Shown: positions 19,404 through 28,436, counted from the first letter of the stretch. The stretch is DNA of 64,000 nucleotides from Streptomyces sp. NBC_00568 (GCF_026341855.1 NZ_JAPENW010000001.1:682001-746000); one strand, 5' to 3'. Numbers and translations are program-made. Notes: generated from the letters alone by a model not told the origin.

Positions 19404-21080
19404 ATGTCCGGATCCCTGAACAGACCGGTCCGACGCCGCGCCTTCGTACTCGGCGGAGCTGCCGCCGGCACCGCGGCCCTCGCCGGGCCGCTCGCGACCG
19501 CCGCGACCGCCGCGGCCTTCGGCTGGAGCGACGACGGCTCGAACTACGTCGTCGACACCGGCGCGAGCCTCGTCTTCAAAGTGAGCAAGAGCAATGGCGA
19601 CCTGACCTCGCTGGTCTACCGGGGCACCGAGTACCAGGGCTACGGCGGCAAGAACTCGCACATCGAGTCCGGCCTCGGCACCTCCACCGTGACGATCACG
19701 CAGTCCGGTACGACGATCCTGATCTCTGTCGCCCACGGCACGCTCAGGCACTACTACGCGGCCCGCAGCGGCGAGAACAACATCTACCTGTGGACCCACA
19801 AGGCCGACACCTCCGTCAGCGCCACCCGCTACATCGTGCGCGTCAAGGCGGGCCTGTTCCTCAACGACGAGCCCGATTCCTACACTTACGCGCCCACCGT
19901 CATCGAGTCCGCGGACGTGTTCGCGAAGCCGGACGGCCAGACCCGCTCGAAGCACTACGCGAAGCGCCGCGTCATCGACTACTCCGCGATCGGCTGGACC
20001 ACCGGAAGCGTCGGTCTGTACGTCGTCCGCTCCAACCACGAGAAGGCGTCCGGCGGCCCGTTCTACCGCTCCCTGCTGCGCCACCAGAGCGCGGACGGCG
20101 GCGGCCTGTACGAGATCCTGTACTACGGCGAGAACCAGACCGAGGCCGAACGCTTCGGCCTCCAGGGCCCGTACGTCATCGCCTTCACCGACGGTGGCAC
20201 ACCCTCCTCGTCGCTGTTTCCGGGCACCCTGACCACCCCGTGGGCGGACTCGCTCGGCATCTCCGGGTACGTCGCGGCGAGCGGCCGGGGCAGGGTCGCC
20301 GGCGTCGGCATCTCGGGACGCGACACCGCGTACGCGTACACCGTCGGGCTCGCCAACCCGGCTGCCCAGTACTGGGGTTCGGCGCGCTCCTCGGACGGCT
20401 GGTTCTCGATCGGGGGCGTCCTTCCGGGGACGTACACGCTGAAGGTCTTCAAGGGTGAACTCGCCGTCCACACCACCTCGGTGACGGTCACGGCCGGTGC
20501 CACGACCACGCTGAACACCATCGCCATCGCCTCCTCGAACGACCCGGCCAACGCGAGCGCCATCTGGCGGATCGGCACCTGGGACGGCACTCCCGCCGGG
20601 TTCAAGAACGCGGACCTGATGACGTACGCGCATCCGTCCGACGTCCGGGCGGCCGCGTGGACCGGCAACGTGGTCATCGGCGGCGGCGGCGGCGAGACCG
20701 CGTCCTTCCCGGCGTACATCTGGAAGGACGTCAACAGCGGCCTGCTGGTCTACTTCAAGCTGACGGCCGCACAGGCCGCCGCCGCGCACACCCTGCGGAT
20801 CGGGGTGACCACCGCGTACGCGAACGGACGACCGCAGGTCACGGTCAACAGCTGGGTCTCGTCGATCCCCTCACCGCCCACCCAGCCGAGCACCCGTTCC
20901 CTGACGGTCGGTTCGTACCGCGGCAACAACAACACGTTCACGTACAGCGTCCCGGCCAGTGCCTGGCTCACCGACACCAGCCGGTACAACGTGCTGAGGA
21001 TCGACGTGGTGAGCGGTTCGGGGACGACGTCGTATCTCAGCGCCGGCACGTCGATCGACGCGCTCGATCTGCTGGCCTGA
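19404..21080 (+). CDS. rhamnogalacturonan lyase, PL4 type, secreted
   Basis: A 558-residue enzyme cutting rhamnogalacturonan-I by beta-elimination. A Tat signal (RPVRRRAFVLGGAAAGTAAL) precedes the catalytic beta-sandwich (to about residue 290, with TYAPTVIESADVFAKPDGQT and KHYAKRRVIDY). A fibronectin-III-like middle domain follows (DGWFSIGGVLPGTYTLKVFK), then a carbohydrate-binding jelly roll (SAIWRIGTWDGTPAGFKNAD). This three-domain order is characteristic of PL4 (RhgB). ATG 19404 follows GAAGGAGG. Paired with the divergent acetylesterase, which exposes its substrate. Confidence 0.9.
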   Translation: MSGSLNRPVRRRAFVLGGAAAGTAALAGPLATAATAAAFGWSDDGSNYVVDTGASLVFKVSKSNGDLTSLVYRGTEYQGYGGKNSHIESGLGTSTVTITQSGTTILISVAHGTLRHYYAARSGENNIYLWTHKADTSVSATRYIVRVKAGLFLNDEPDSYTYAPTVIESADVFAKPDGQTRSKHYAKRRVIDYSAIGWTTGSVGLYVVRSNHEKASGGPFYRSLLRHQSADGGGLYEILYYGENQTEAERFGLQGPYVIAFTDGGTPSSSLFPGTLTTPWADSLGISGYVAASGRGRVAGVGISGRDTAYAYTVGLANPAAQYWGSARSSDGWFSIGGVLPGTYTLKVFKGELAVHTTSVTVTAGATTTLNTIAIASSNDPANASAIWRIGTWDGTPAGFKNADLMTYAHPSDVRAAAWTGNVVIGGGGGETASFPAYIWKDVNSGLLVYFKLTAAQAAAAHTLRIGVTTAYANGRPQVTVNSWVSSIPSPPTQPSTRSLTVGSYRGNNNTFTYSVPASAWLTDTSRYNVLRIDVVSGSGTTSYLSAGTSIDALDLLA

Positions 21081-21104
21081 AGCCGGTGTCGGTGATGCCG
21101 GAAC

Positions 21105-22565
21105 TCACGTGCCGCGTGTCCACTGCTGGTTGGTGCCCGCGTTGCAGGTGTACGTGATCAGGGCCGCGGAGTTGGCGGTGGACGCGGCGGACACGTCCAG
21201 GCACTCGCCGGAGGCCCTGGCCTTCAGGAGCACATAGCCGCCGGAGGCCGTCACCGACCACTGCTGGGCGGTGGCGCCGGAGCAGTTCTCCTGTGTGACG
21301 CCGGTGGCCCCCTCGGTCAGACACAGGGAACTGCCCCGGCCCATCAGCTCGTAGTAGCCGCCGCCCAGGGACTTGAACCAGAACTTCTGGTTCGCCCCGC
21401 CGTTGCAGGTGTACTGGGCGAGCCCGACGCCCTGCCACAGCGACTGGTTGGGCACGTCGGCACACTTGGCGGAGTGACGCGCCGTCAGGGTCTCGTAGGC
21501 GGCGCTCGTTCCGCCGGTGGTCCCGGCGGTCGTGTCGACGGTGATCTCCGGGGACCAGGACAGGGACATCGTGGTCGTCGTCGGGAAGGCGACCGGCAGC
21601 CACACGTACCGGGAGTCGTTGACGGTGCCGCCGAAGGAGTTGCCCCAGCGGTCGCCCATATAGAGGTACGAGGTGCCCGAAGTCCCCTGCACGGGAAGGA
21701 CGTACGCGGTCTGCGAGCCGTACGCCGTGGAGTCGCCGACGTTGGTCATCGCGGTCCAGGGACCGGCGAGCGAGGTCGCGGTGGCGTACTGCTGCTGGTT
21801 GGCGCTCCAGCCGGTGGCGGCCGACGTCAGCATGAAATAGACGCCGCCCCGCTTGAACAGCGCGGGCGCCTCGCGGTGTCCGCCGTGCCAGGGGTCGGCC
21901 ACCAGGGCCGCGATGCCGGTGTAGTCGGCGGTGAGCCGGTAGATCTGGAGGTCGTAGTTCTCGCGGGCGGCGGAGACCATGTAGCCGGTGCCGTCGGTGT
22001 CGACGAAGGTCGTGATGTCGCGGGACATGTACTGGCCGAGCGGCTGGAAGCTGCCCCGGTAGGCGTAGGCGCCGTCCACCGTGTCCGACACGGCGACGGC
22101 GGCGCGCGCCTCGCTGTAGTCGACGCCGTTCTCCTTGTGCATCCACATGACGAACTTTCCGGTGGACGCGTTGTACATGACCTTGGGTCGCTCGATGTAG
22201 GCCGTGCCCAGCTCGGCGGCGCTCGACTGGGTCAGGACGTGGTTGCGGAACTCCCAGTTCTTCAGGTCGGTGGAGCGGTACGCGTCGACGTACCGGAAGG
22301 TGTTGTCGGCGTTGCGGTTCTCGCCGAACCAGTAGTAGTAGCTGCCCACCTTGACGACCCCGCCGCCGTGCGCGTGCAGCGCGGCGCCCGAAGTGTCGGT
22401 GAACCGGGTGCCGTTGGTGATGGTCTGGGCAGCCGCCTGGGCGGGCCCGGCGGCGAGGAGTCCCCCGGCGACGGCCAGACAGAGGGCGACGAGGAGGGCG
22501 TACGCACGTCTCAGCGCGTGACGCTTCGTGCGGCTCGTCCGAAGGGGACTGATGGTGCGGCTCAT
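21105..22565 (-). CDS. GH43 glycosidase with CBM13 (ricin-B) domain, exo-beta-1,3-galactanase-like, secreted
   Basis: A 486-residue secreted enzyme. Signal about 1-45 (ending AGPAQAAA). A five-bladed GH43 propeller covers about 46-350: RFTDTSGAALHAHGGGVVKV, YYWFGENR, YIERPKVMYN, GGHREAPALFKRGGVYFMLT (proton donor Glu region). A CBM13 trefoil covers about 355-486 with three CADVPNQS/CLTEG/CLDVSAA-type repeats. The order and length match the GH43 subfamily 24 exo-beta-1,3-galactanases known in Streptomyces, acting on arabinogalactan backbones. Ends 25 bp past the convergent lyase gene. Confidence 0.87.
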   Translation of the reverse strand: MSRTISPLRTSRTKRHALRRAYALLVALCLAVAGGLLAAGPAQAAAQTITNGTRFTDTSGAALHAHGGGVVKVGSYYYWFGENRNADNTFRYVDAYRSTDLKNWEFRNHVLTQSSAAELGTAYIERPKVMYNASTGKFVMWMHKENGVDYSEARAAVAVSDTVDGAYAYRGSFQPLGQYMSRDITTFVDTDGTGYMVSAARENYDLQIYRLTADYTGIAALVADPWHGGHREAPALFKRGGVYFMLTSAATGWSANQQQYATATSLAGPWTAMTNVGDSTAYGSQTAYVLPVQGTSGTSYLYMGDRWGNSFGGTVNDSRYVWLPVAFPTTTTMSLSWSPEITVDTTAGTTGGTSAAYETLTARHSAKCADVPNQSLWQGVGLAQYTCNGGANQKFWFKSLGGGYYELMGRGSSLCLTEGATGVTQENCSGATAQQWSVTASGGYVLLKARASGECLDVSAASTANSAALITYTCNAGTNQQWTRGT

Positions 22566-22650
22566 GCGGTGACCGTCCGTCCGGTATGCCGAACAATATC
22601 TGCGATTACGAACGTTGCCGCCGAAAAAGTAAGCGCGTGCTACGACGAGG

Positions 22651-23598
22651 TCAACGGTGCGGACGGGATCGGTCCCGCGCGGTGGGGCCCGTGGGCCGGA
22701 CGGGCCGGTGCCCCGAGGCGAGGCGGCTCGCTTCCGCGTAGGCCCGGACGAGGGGGCGCCGGTCGTCCGCCCGCCAGGCGAGCGCCAGTCTGCTCGGCGC
22801 GATGCCGCGCACCGGACGGGTCACGACACCGCCCCGGGTGAGCAGCGGCGCGTTCCCCGCGGCGAGCAGGCAGACGCCCCGGCCGTCCACCAGGGCCTCG
22901 TACGTCTCGTCGGCGTTCGCGGCCTCGGCACCGATCCGCGGCGGGCGCCCCGCGCGGTCGTCGAGGGCGAGCCAGTACGCGCGCAGCACTCCGGCGGACT
23001 CGGGGATGGCGATGAACGGCTCGTCGAGGAGATCCGTGAAGTCGATCTCCTCGCGGTCCGCCAGGACGTGCGTGTCGGGCAGCGCGACATGGCGCGGTTC
23101 CTCGGCCACCACCACCCAGGCGTAGCGCTCCTCGTCGGGCACCGGCAGCCAGACGAACGCGACGTCCACCGAGCCGTCCGCGAGTCCGGCGCTGGAGTCC
23201 GCCCAACTCACCTGCCGCAGTTCGATCCTGGCCGCCGGGCACGCCTCGCCGAACCGGGACCTGATCGCCGGCAGCAGGCCGCCGCGCCCCGGGCTCGTGC
23301 TCATGCCGACGACCAGGGTCGCCAGTTGCTCGGCCTTGGCGCGCTCCACGGCCTCGGCCGCGCCGGCCCACTCGGCGAGAACCCGGCGCGCGTGGGGCAG
23401 CAGGGCGGTGCCCACGGGGGTCAACCGCACGCCCTGGTGGTCCCGTTCGAACAGTTCGGCGCCCAACCGCCTCTCCAGCATGCGGATCTGCTTGCTGAGG
23501 GCGGGCTGGGAGACGAAGAGGCGCTCGGCGGCGCGTGTGAAGTGCAGGTCCTCCGCGACGGCGACGAAGTAGCACAGGTCCCGCCCGTGAACGTCCAT
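22651..23598 (-). CDS. LysR family transcriptional regulator
   Basis: A 315-residue regulator with an N-terminal winged helix (residues 3-60: AEDLHFTRAAERLFVSQPAL, SKQIRMLERRLGAELFERD) and a periplasmic-binding-protein-like effector domain. Three in-frame ATGs are possible (23610, 23604, 23598). I choose 23598, which begins at the conserved MDVHGRDL, because the 23610 start sits inside the operator-like dyad. No clear ribosome site precedes any of them. Divergent from the SDR gene, its likely target. Confidence 0.88.
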   Translation of the reverse strand: MDVHGRDLCYFVAVAEDLHFTRAAERLFVSQPALSKQIRMLERRLGAELFERDHQGVRLTPVGTALLPHARRVLAEWAGAAEAVERAKAEQLATLVVGMSTSPGRGGLLPAIRSRFGEACPAARIELRQVSWADSSAGLADGSVDVAFVWLPVPDEERYAWVVVAEEPRHVALPDTHVLADREEIDFTDLLDEPFIAIPESAGVLRAYWLALDDRAGRPPRIGAEAANADETYEALVDGRGVCLLAAGNAPLLTRGGVVTRPVRGIAPSRLALAWRADDRRPLVRAYAEASRLASGHRPVRPTGPTARDRSRPHR

Positions 23599-23602
23599 GG
23601 CC

Positions 23603-23617
23603 ATAACCATGGGTTAT
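23603..23617. promoter_or_regulatory. LysR box (T-N11-A), perfect dyad
   Basis: ATAACC-ATG-GGTTAT is a perfect inverted repeat with T at 23604 and A at 23616 spaced by 11 nt, the LysR consensus. It overlaps the possible upstream start codons of the regulator and faces the SDR promoter. Confidence 0.65.
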
Positions 23618-23710
23618 CACGAAGGGTCTTGGACGGGCGACCGGGTGCGGGGCCAGGCTCGACTCATCGGAAGCGGAACAGCGGACGAAGAGACGACCAG
23701 GGAGTCGGAC

Positions 23711-24538
23711 ATGAGCAAGGTGTGGCTGGTCACGGGCGCGGGCAGCGGTTTCGGCCGGGCGTTCACCGAGGCGGCCGTCGGGCAGGGCGACGTCGTGGTG
23801 GCCACGGCCCGCAGGCCCGAGGCGCTGGCCGATCTGGTGGCGGCTCACCCCGATCAGGTCGAGGCGCTCGCCCTCGACGTGACGGACGCGGCGGGCATCG
23901 ACTCCGTCGTGGCCGATGTCGTCGAGCGGCACGGGCGGATCGACGTGCTGGTCAACAACGCGGGCCGCACGCATGTCGGCGCCGCCGAGGAGACGACGGA
24001 CGCGGAGCTGCGGTCCCTTTTCGAGCTGCACTTCTTCGGGCCCGCCGCACTGGTGCGGGCCGTGCTGCCGCACATGCGGGAGCGGCGCTCGGGGGCGATC
24101 GTCCAGATGAGCAGCATGGGCGGGCAGATGACGTACCCGGGTTTCTCCGCGTACTGCGCCACGAAGTTCGCGCTGGAGGGCTTCTCCGACGCGCTGGCGG
24201 GCGAGGTGGCGCCGCTCGGCATCAAGGTGCTGATCGTGGAGCCGGGCGCGTTCCGTACACACCTGATGGGCGCGGCCGGCGCGAGCGCGGAGATCGCCGA
24301 CTACGCGGACACGGTCGGCCCGACCCGGCGGGCCGTGGCCGCCGGTGACGGGGACCAGCCCGGTGACCCCGCGAAGGGCGTGGCCGCGGTGCTGGCCGCT
24401 CTCGCCGACGACCGCACTCCGCTGCGGCTGCCGCTCGGCGGCGACGGGGTGGACGCCGTCCTCGGTCACCTGGACGCGCAGCGCGCGGAGATCACGGCCT
24501 GGGAGAAGGCCGCGCGGGACACGGCGTTCGAGGAGTGA
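23711..24538 (+). CDS. short-chain dehydrogenase/reductase (classical SDR)
   Basis: A 275-residue NAD(P)-dependent oxidoreductase. The cofactor motif TGAGSGFG is at residues 8-15, NNAG about 79-82, catalytic Ser in MSSMGG, and YCATK (Tyr-x3-Lys) about 147-151. C-terminal features (EPGAFRTHLMG) match SDRs that act on alcohols or ketones of unknown identity. ATG 23711 with GGAG upstream. Divergent from the LysR gene with a shared operator. Confidence 0.9.
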   Translation: MSKVWLVTGAGSGFGRAFTEAAVGQGDVVVATARRPEALADLVAAHPDQVEALALDVTDAAGIDSVVADVVERHGRIDVLVNNAGRTHVGAAEETTDAELRSLFELHFFGPAALVRAVLPHMRERRSGAIVQMSSMGGQMTYPGFSAYCATKFALEGFSDALAGEVAPLGIKVLIVEPGAFRTHLMGAAGASAEIADYADTVGPTRRAVAAGDGDQPGDPAKGVAAVLAALADDRTPLRLPLGGDGVDAVLGHLDAQRAEITAWEKAARDTAFEE

Positions 24539-24561
24539 GACGCCGGTGACGGTCGGGGCCA

Positions 24562-24642
24562 CCCGCCCCGGCTACCCGCCCGCGCCGGTGATCAGGGCCT
24601 CGACCAAGGCCTCGACCAGGGCGGGCGGGTAGCCGGGGCGGG
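24562..24642. repeat. perfect 22-bp inverted repeat around a gene remnant
   Basis: Arm 24562-24583 is the exact reverse complement of 24621-24642, with a 37-nt spacer. Both arms encode Arg-Pro-Gly-Tyr-Pro-Pro-Ala on opposite strands, so part of the remnant gene was duplicated in inverse orientation. It may also act as a terminator for the SDR gene. Confidence 0.88.
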
Positions 24643-24685
24643 CGCGGTCGCAGAGCTCGGCGTCGTCCTCGAACGAACACGTCAC
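24572..24685 (-). pseudogene. remnant of a SAM-dependent methyltransferase (first 37 residues)
   Basis: GTG at 24685 with GAGGGGGG seven nt upstream starts a 37-residue frame reading TCSFEDDAELCDRARPGYPP then ALVEALVEAL, closely like the N-terminus of class I methyltransferases (YDRARPGYPPALVDAL). The expected SAM-binding Gly motif that should follow is missing: the frame stops at 24572 within the inverted repeat. The healthy ribosome site and start suggest recent decay, though a retained short peptide cannot be excluded. Confidence 0.6.
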
Positions 24686-24891
24686 GCAGCATCCCCCCTC
24701 AAGGGGGTGTCGCCGATGCCGTGGGGTGCCGTCCGGCCCGCCCCGCCTCCGTGACACCGGGCCCTGCCCGGCACACCCCGGCCGTGTCAGCCGTGCGAGC
24801 CACGGCACCCCGGTGGACGGGCCCGCCGTCTCATCCACCGGGACAGCCGCTCAGCGGGTGGACCGGCCCCGGCGCGGCAGCCCTCATCGAC

Positions 24892-24897
24892 TAGCGT
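24892..24897 (+). promoter_or_regulatory. -10 box of leaderless promoter for the homocysteine methyltransferase gene
   Basis: TAGCGT, then 6 nt, then ATG 24904. No ribosome-binding site. Confidence 0.65.
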
Positions 24898-24903
24898 CGA
24901 GCC

Positions 24904-25824
24904 ATGACCAGCGACTCCGCCCTCGCCGACGCGCTCTCCACCGGTCCGGTCGTGCTCGACGGAGGGATGTCCAACCAGCTCGAATCGGCCGGGCACGACC
25001 TGAGCGACGCGCTGTGGTCGGCGCGGCTGCTCGCGGAGCGGCCCGAGGCGATCGTCGAGGCGCATCTCGCCTACTACGAGGCGGGCGCGGACGTGGCGAT
25101 CACGTCCAGCTACCAGGCGACGTTCGAGGGCTTCGCCCGGCGCGGCATCCCGCACGACCGGGCGGCCGAACTGCTCGGCCTGAGCGTCGGGCTGGCCCGC
25201 GAGGCCGCCGGGCGCGCGCACGCGAAGGGCGTCGCGCGGCCGCTGTGGGTCGCCGCGTCGGTGGGCCCGTACGGGGCGATGCTCGCGGACGGCTCGGAGT
25301 ACCGGGGACGGTACGGGCTGAGCGTCGCGGAACTGGAGCGGTTCCACCGCCCGCGCCTGGAGGTGCTGGCCGCCGCCGCGCCCGACGCGCTGGCCCTGGA
25401 GACGGTCCCGGACACGGACGAGGCGCGGGCGCTGCTGCGGGGGGTGCGCGGGCTCGGCGTACCGGCGTGGCTGTCGTACAGCGTGGCCGGTGACCGCACG
25501 CGGGCCGGGCAGCCCCTGGAGGAGGCCTTCGCCCTGGCCGCCGAGGCCGACGAGGTCGTCGCGGTCGGGGTCAACTGCTGCGTCCCCGAGGACGTCGACG
25601 CGGCGGTCGCCACCGCCGCGCGCGTGACGGGAAAGCCGGTCGTGGTCTATCCGAACAGCGGCGAGGCCTGGGACGCCCGGGCCCGCGCCTGGACCGGCGG
25701 CTCCACGTTCACGGCCGCGCAGGTCGGCGGCTGGGAGCGGGCGGGGGCCCGGCTGATCGGCGGATGCTGCCGGGTGGGCCCGGAGGCGATCGCGGGGATC
25801 ACGGCGGCTCTGCGGGCCGCGTAG
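24904..25824 (+). CDS. mmuM: homocysteine S-methyltransferase
   Basis: A 306-residue zinc enzyme moving a methyl group from S-methylmethionine or S-adenosylmethionine to homocysteine. Visible: VVLDGGMSNQLES at the start, the barrel motif TSSYQATFEGF, and zinc ligands Cys in VGVNCC and the pair in IGGCCRVGP near the C-terminus. Length and order match MmuM. It is expressed from a leaderless promoter. No S-methylmethionine permease lies next to it; the sulfur operon is 16 kb away. Confidence 0.93.
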   Translation: MTSDSALADALSTGPVVLDGGMSNQLESAGHDLSDALWSARLLAERPEAIVEAHLAYYEAGADVAITSSYQATFEGFARRGIPHDRAAELLGLSVGLAREAAGRAHAKGVARPLWVAASVGPYGAMLADGSEYRGRYGLSVAELERFHRPRLEVLAAAAPDALALETVPDTDEARALLRGVRGLGVPAWLSYSVAGDRTRAGQPLEEAFALAAEADEVVAVGVNCCVPEDVDAAVATAARVTGKPVVVYPNSGEAWDARARAWTGGSTFTAAQVGGWERAGARLIGGCCRVGPEAIAGITAALRAA

Positions 25825-25859
25825 TCCCCGGGCCTCCCCGGCTCCCGCCCGCCGTCGGG

Positions 25860-27551
25860 TCAGGTCCGGCCGGCGCCGCCGGAGCGGCGGAAGCGGCGTA
25901 CGGCCGACAGCGGGGTCGCGATGCGTGCGGACGCGTCGACGGAGGGGCGTGACGTGGGCGCGTCCTCCACGGAGCCGACCGGCCGGACCGCGGGGTCGGC
26001 GGGCCCGGCCGCGGCCCTGGCCGATTCGTCCTCCCACAGGGCGAGCTCGCGGTCGCGCGGGCCCAGCACGGTGTGCGGGTCGCCCTCGCCGAAGATCCGG
26101 ACCGGGTGCGAGGCGTCCCAGGCGGACCATCCCGGGTCCCCGTCGACCGCGAACCGCACCCACGCACCGTGCATGGCGTCCGCCAGCTCCCGCGGGGCGC
26201 CCTCGCCCGCGAGCTTCGCCGACGCCGGTACATCGGCGGTGTCGAAGACGAAGCCCAGTTCCAGGGCGTGACAGGCACCGAGGCCGGGAACGTTGGACGG
26301 CCAGGCGAACTCGTAGACATGGGCGGGGGCCCGGTGCTCGCCGGGGACGTCCGCGTCGAGGGACGCGGTGGGCCGGCCGCTCCGCGCGTCGGCGAGGCGG
26401 TGCAGCGGGACCCGCAGGAGATGATCGGTGATCATCTGCCCGACGAGATCGGCGGTGCCGCCCTCCGGGTGGAGGGCTCGGTAGCCGCGGGGCACCTCGT
26501 GGCCGCAGTGGCAGCGGGCCATCGCACCGGCCAGGGCGACCGGGCCGAGCCGGTCGACGCGTTCCACGAGCCCGCCCGGTACGAGCCACAGCCGGTACTC
26601 GTCACGGGTCCAGCCGAGCAGGAGGCCGACGTCCGGGGCGGCGCCCTCGACCAGGGCCTCCAGCGGGTCGCGCGGCACGAGGTCGCCGTCGACGACGATG
26701 CCGAAGGCGGGACCGCCGAGCACCGGGCTGCTGAGCCTGCCCACGTCGGCCTGGGTGCGCAGGAGCAGGTCGCGGTCGACGGCGGCGAACGCCTCCGCCG
26801 TCGCGGGGATCTTCAGCCGGGTGGCCATCCTGCGGACCATCCGGCGCACCTTGTCCCGGTCGCTCGCCTCGGGCGGCCCGCTCTGCAGGACCGCCCGGCG
26901 GAACAGGCCCTGGGCGCGCGGGCTCGCGAGCAGCGCGCCGATGCTGATGGCTCCGGCGGACTCGCCGAAGACGGTCACCCGGTCGGGGTCGCCGCCGAAC
27001 CGGGCGACGGACTCCCGCACCCACTCCAGCGCGGCGAGCTGGTCGCGCAGCCCGGGGTTGGCGGGTGCGTCCGGGAACAGGCCGTAACCCTCCACGCCCA
27101 GGCGGTAGTTGACGGACACGAACACCACGCCGTCACGCGCGAAGGCGCGCCCGTCGTACACGGGCACGGCCGAGGAGCCGCGCGTCAGGGCTCCGCCGTG
27201 GATCCACACCATGACGGGGAGCCGGGCGCCGGGGTCCGGCGCCGGGGTCCACACATTCAGATTGAGGCAGTCGTCACCGGGCACGACGGGGTCGGAGAGG
27301 AGCCGGGCGAACGCTTCGGAGTACGGCGGCTTCGGCGGCGTCGGTCCGAACGCGCCGGCGTCCCGCACCCCGTCCCAGGGCTCGGGCGGCACGGGCGGGC
27401 GGAAGCGGCGGGCGCCGAAGGGCGGGGCGGCGTACGGGATGCCCCGGAAGACCGCGATCCCGTTCTCGTACCGGCCGCGCACCGCTCCGTACGGGGTGGC
27501 GACCACCGGGTCCTTCGTCTCCGCCAACGGATCCACCGCGTCCACCGCCAT
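25860..27551 (-). CDS. carboxylesterase/lipase family protein (type B)
   Basis: A 563-residue alpha/beta hydrolase. Type-B signatures: GIPYAAPPFGARRF, EDCLNLN-like DDCLNLNVWTP, oxyanion WIHGGALTRG, nucleophile Ser in VFGESAGAISIG, catalytic His in GACHALELGFVF, acidic residue in TRDEYRLW. The last 60 residues are an extra polar tail. ATG 27551 is preferred because AGGAG lies 10 nt upstream; ATG 27569 is also possible. Cytoplasmic, substrate unknown (esters, possibly acyl-sugars or drugs). Confidence 0.9.
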   Translation of the reverse strand: MAVDAVDPLAETKDPVVATPYGAVRGRYENGIAVFRGIPYAAPPFGARRFRPPVPPEPWDGVRDAGAFGPTPPKPPYSEAFARLLSDPVVPGDDCLNLNVWTPAPDPGARLPVMVWIHGGALTRGSSAVPVYDGRAFARDGVVFVSVNYRLGVEGYGLFPDAPANPGLRDQLAALEWVRESVARFGGDPDRVTVFGESAGAISIGALLASPRAQGLFRRAVLQSGPPEASDRDKVRRMVRRMATRLKIPATAEAFAAVDRDLLLRTQADVGRLSSPVLGGPAFGIVVDGDLVPRDPLEALVEGAAPDVGLLLGWTRDEYRLWLVPGGLVERVDRLGPVALAGAMARCHCGHEVPRGYRALHPEGGTADLVGQMITDHLLRVPLHRLADARSGRPTASLDADVPGEHRAPAHVYEFAWPSNVPGLGACHALELGFVFDTADVPASAKLAGEGAPRELADAMHGAWVRFAVDGDPGWSAWDASHPVRIFGEGDPHTVLGPRDRELALWEDESARAAAGPADPAVRPVGSVEDAPTSRPSVDASARIATPLSAVRRFRRSGGAGRT

Positions 27552-27653
27552 CCGGGACCAGCTCCTCATCGTCGCGAGTGGTAAGGATCAGAGCACCACA
27601 TCACTTCCCGGTATTCCTGCGGAGGTCCCCATTCGGCCGATACGGCTGTGCGG

Positions 27654-28355
27654 CTACGGCTGTGCGGCGGGGGTCGACGCGACCTGGTCCGAACCGGCCG
27701 AGGGCCCCGTCGCCGCCCAGAGGACGCCGCCGAGCAGATGCCGGCGGAAGTCCGGGTCCTCGTACGCCCGCGAGGTGTGTCCGAGCGCGGTGTAGAAGAC
27801 CCGGCCCGCGCCCTGTTCCCGGCACCACACCAGGGGGTGGTCGTCGCCCATTCCCCCGCCCTCGTAGGAGGTTTCGTCGGCGGAGGCGAGCACGCGTACC
27901 GAACCGCGCGGGCTGGAGCGGAAGTCGTACCACTCGTCCGTGAACTCCCAGACGGGCGGCAGGTGCCGGGTGGCGGGATGTCCGTGGTCCTCGACGAGGA
28001 CGCGGCCCGGCTGGAGGTCGGGGTGCCGGTCGAAGCGGGCGCCGAGCAGTTCGCCGTAGCGGGGCCACTCATACTCGGTGCAGGCCGCGGCGTGCACCCC
28101 GACGAAGCCGCCGCCGCCCTCGACGTACGCCGCGAGCCGGTCGCGGCCCGCCGGCGTCAGCACCTCGCCGCTCGTCGAGAGGAAGAGGATCGCCGCGTAG
28201 GGGTCCAGCGGCGCCTCGAAGGCCGCGGGGTCCTCGGTGGCATCGGCCGCGAAGCCGTGCGCGTCACCGAGGGCGCGCACGGCGGCGACGGCGGCCGGAA
28301 TGGAGTCGTGCCGGTAGCCGGTGGTACGGGTGTACACGAGAACGCGGAAGACCAT
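27654..28355 (-). CDS. ThuA-like domain protein
   Basis: A 233-residue protein with a class-I glutamine-amidotransferase-like fold of the ThuA family: VLVYTRTTGYRHDSIPAAV, GGGFVGVHAAACTEYEWPRY, GHPATRHLPPVWEFTDEWYD, HTSRAYEDPDFRRHLLGGVLWA. Family members occur in sugar and trehalose catabolism. No catalytic Cys nucleophile is evident. The start is set by a leaderless promoter. Divergent from the VOC gene with an 81-bp gap. Confidence 0.88.
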   Translation of the reverse strand: MVFRVLVYTRTTGYRHDSIPAAVAAVRALGDAHGFAADATEDPAAFEAPLDPYAAILFLSTSGEVLTPAGRDRLAAYVEGGGGFVGVHAAACTEYEWPRYGELLGARFDRHPDLQPGRVLVEDHGHPATRHLPPVWEFTDEWYDFRSSPRGSVRVLASADETSYEGGGMGDDHPLVWCREQGAGRVFYTALGHTSRAYEDPDFRRHLLGGVLWAATGPSAGSDQVASTPAAQP

Positions 28356-28361
28356 GACGGA

Positions 28362-28367
28362 ACCCTA
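28362..28367 (-). promoter_or_regulatory. -10 box of leaderless promoter for the ThuA gene
   Basis: Minus-strand TAGGGT, 6 nt, then ATG 28355. Confidence 0.65.
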
Positions 28368-28424
28368 GGGGCGACCGCCGCGGTGGTGTCCGTTTCGTTC
28401 AAGACCGGTCGCCCGCGGCCCGCC

Positions 28425-28430
28425 TACGGT
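28425..28430 (+). promoter_or_regulatory. -10 box of leaderless promoter for the VOC gene
   Basis: TACGGT, 6 nt, then ATG 28437. Confidence 0.65.
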
Positions 28431-28436
28431 GACCGT

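Noticed and set aside
16204..24538. Natural-product biosynthetic gene cluster
   Set aside because: No synthases, carrier proteins or tailoring sets; the genes form a glycan-degradation group plus unrelated regulators.
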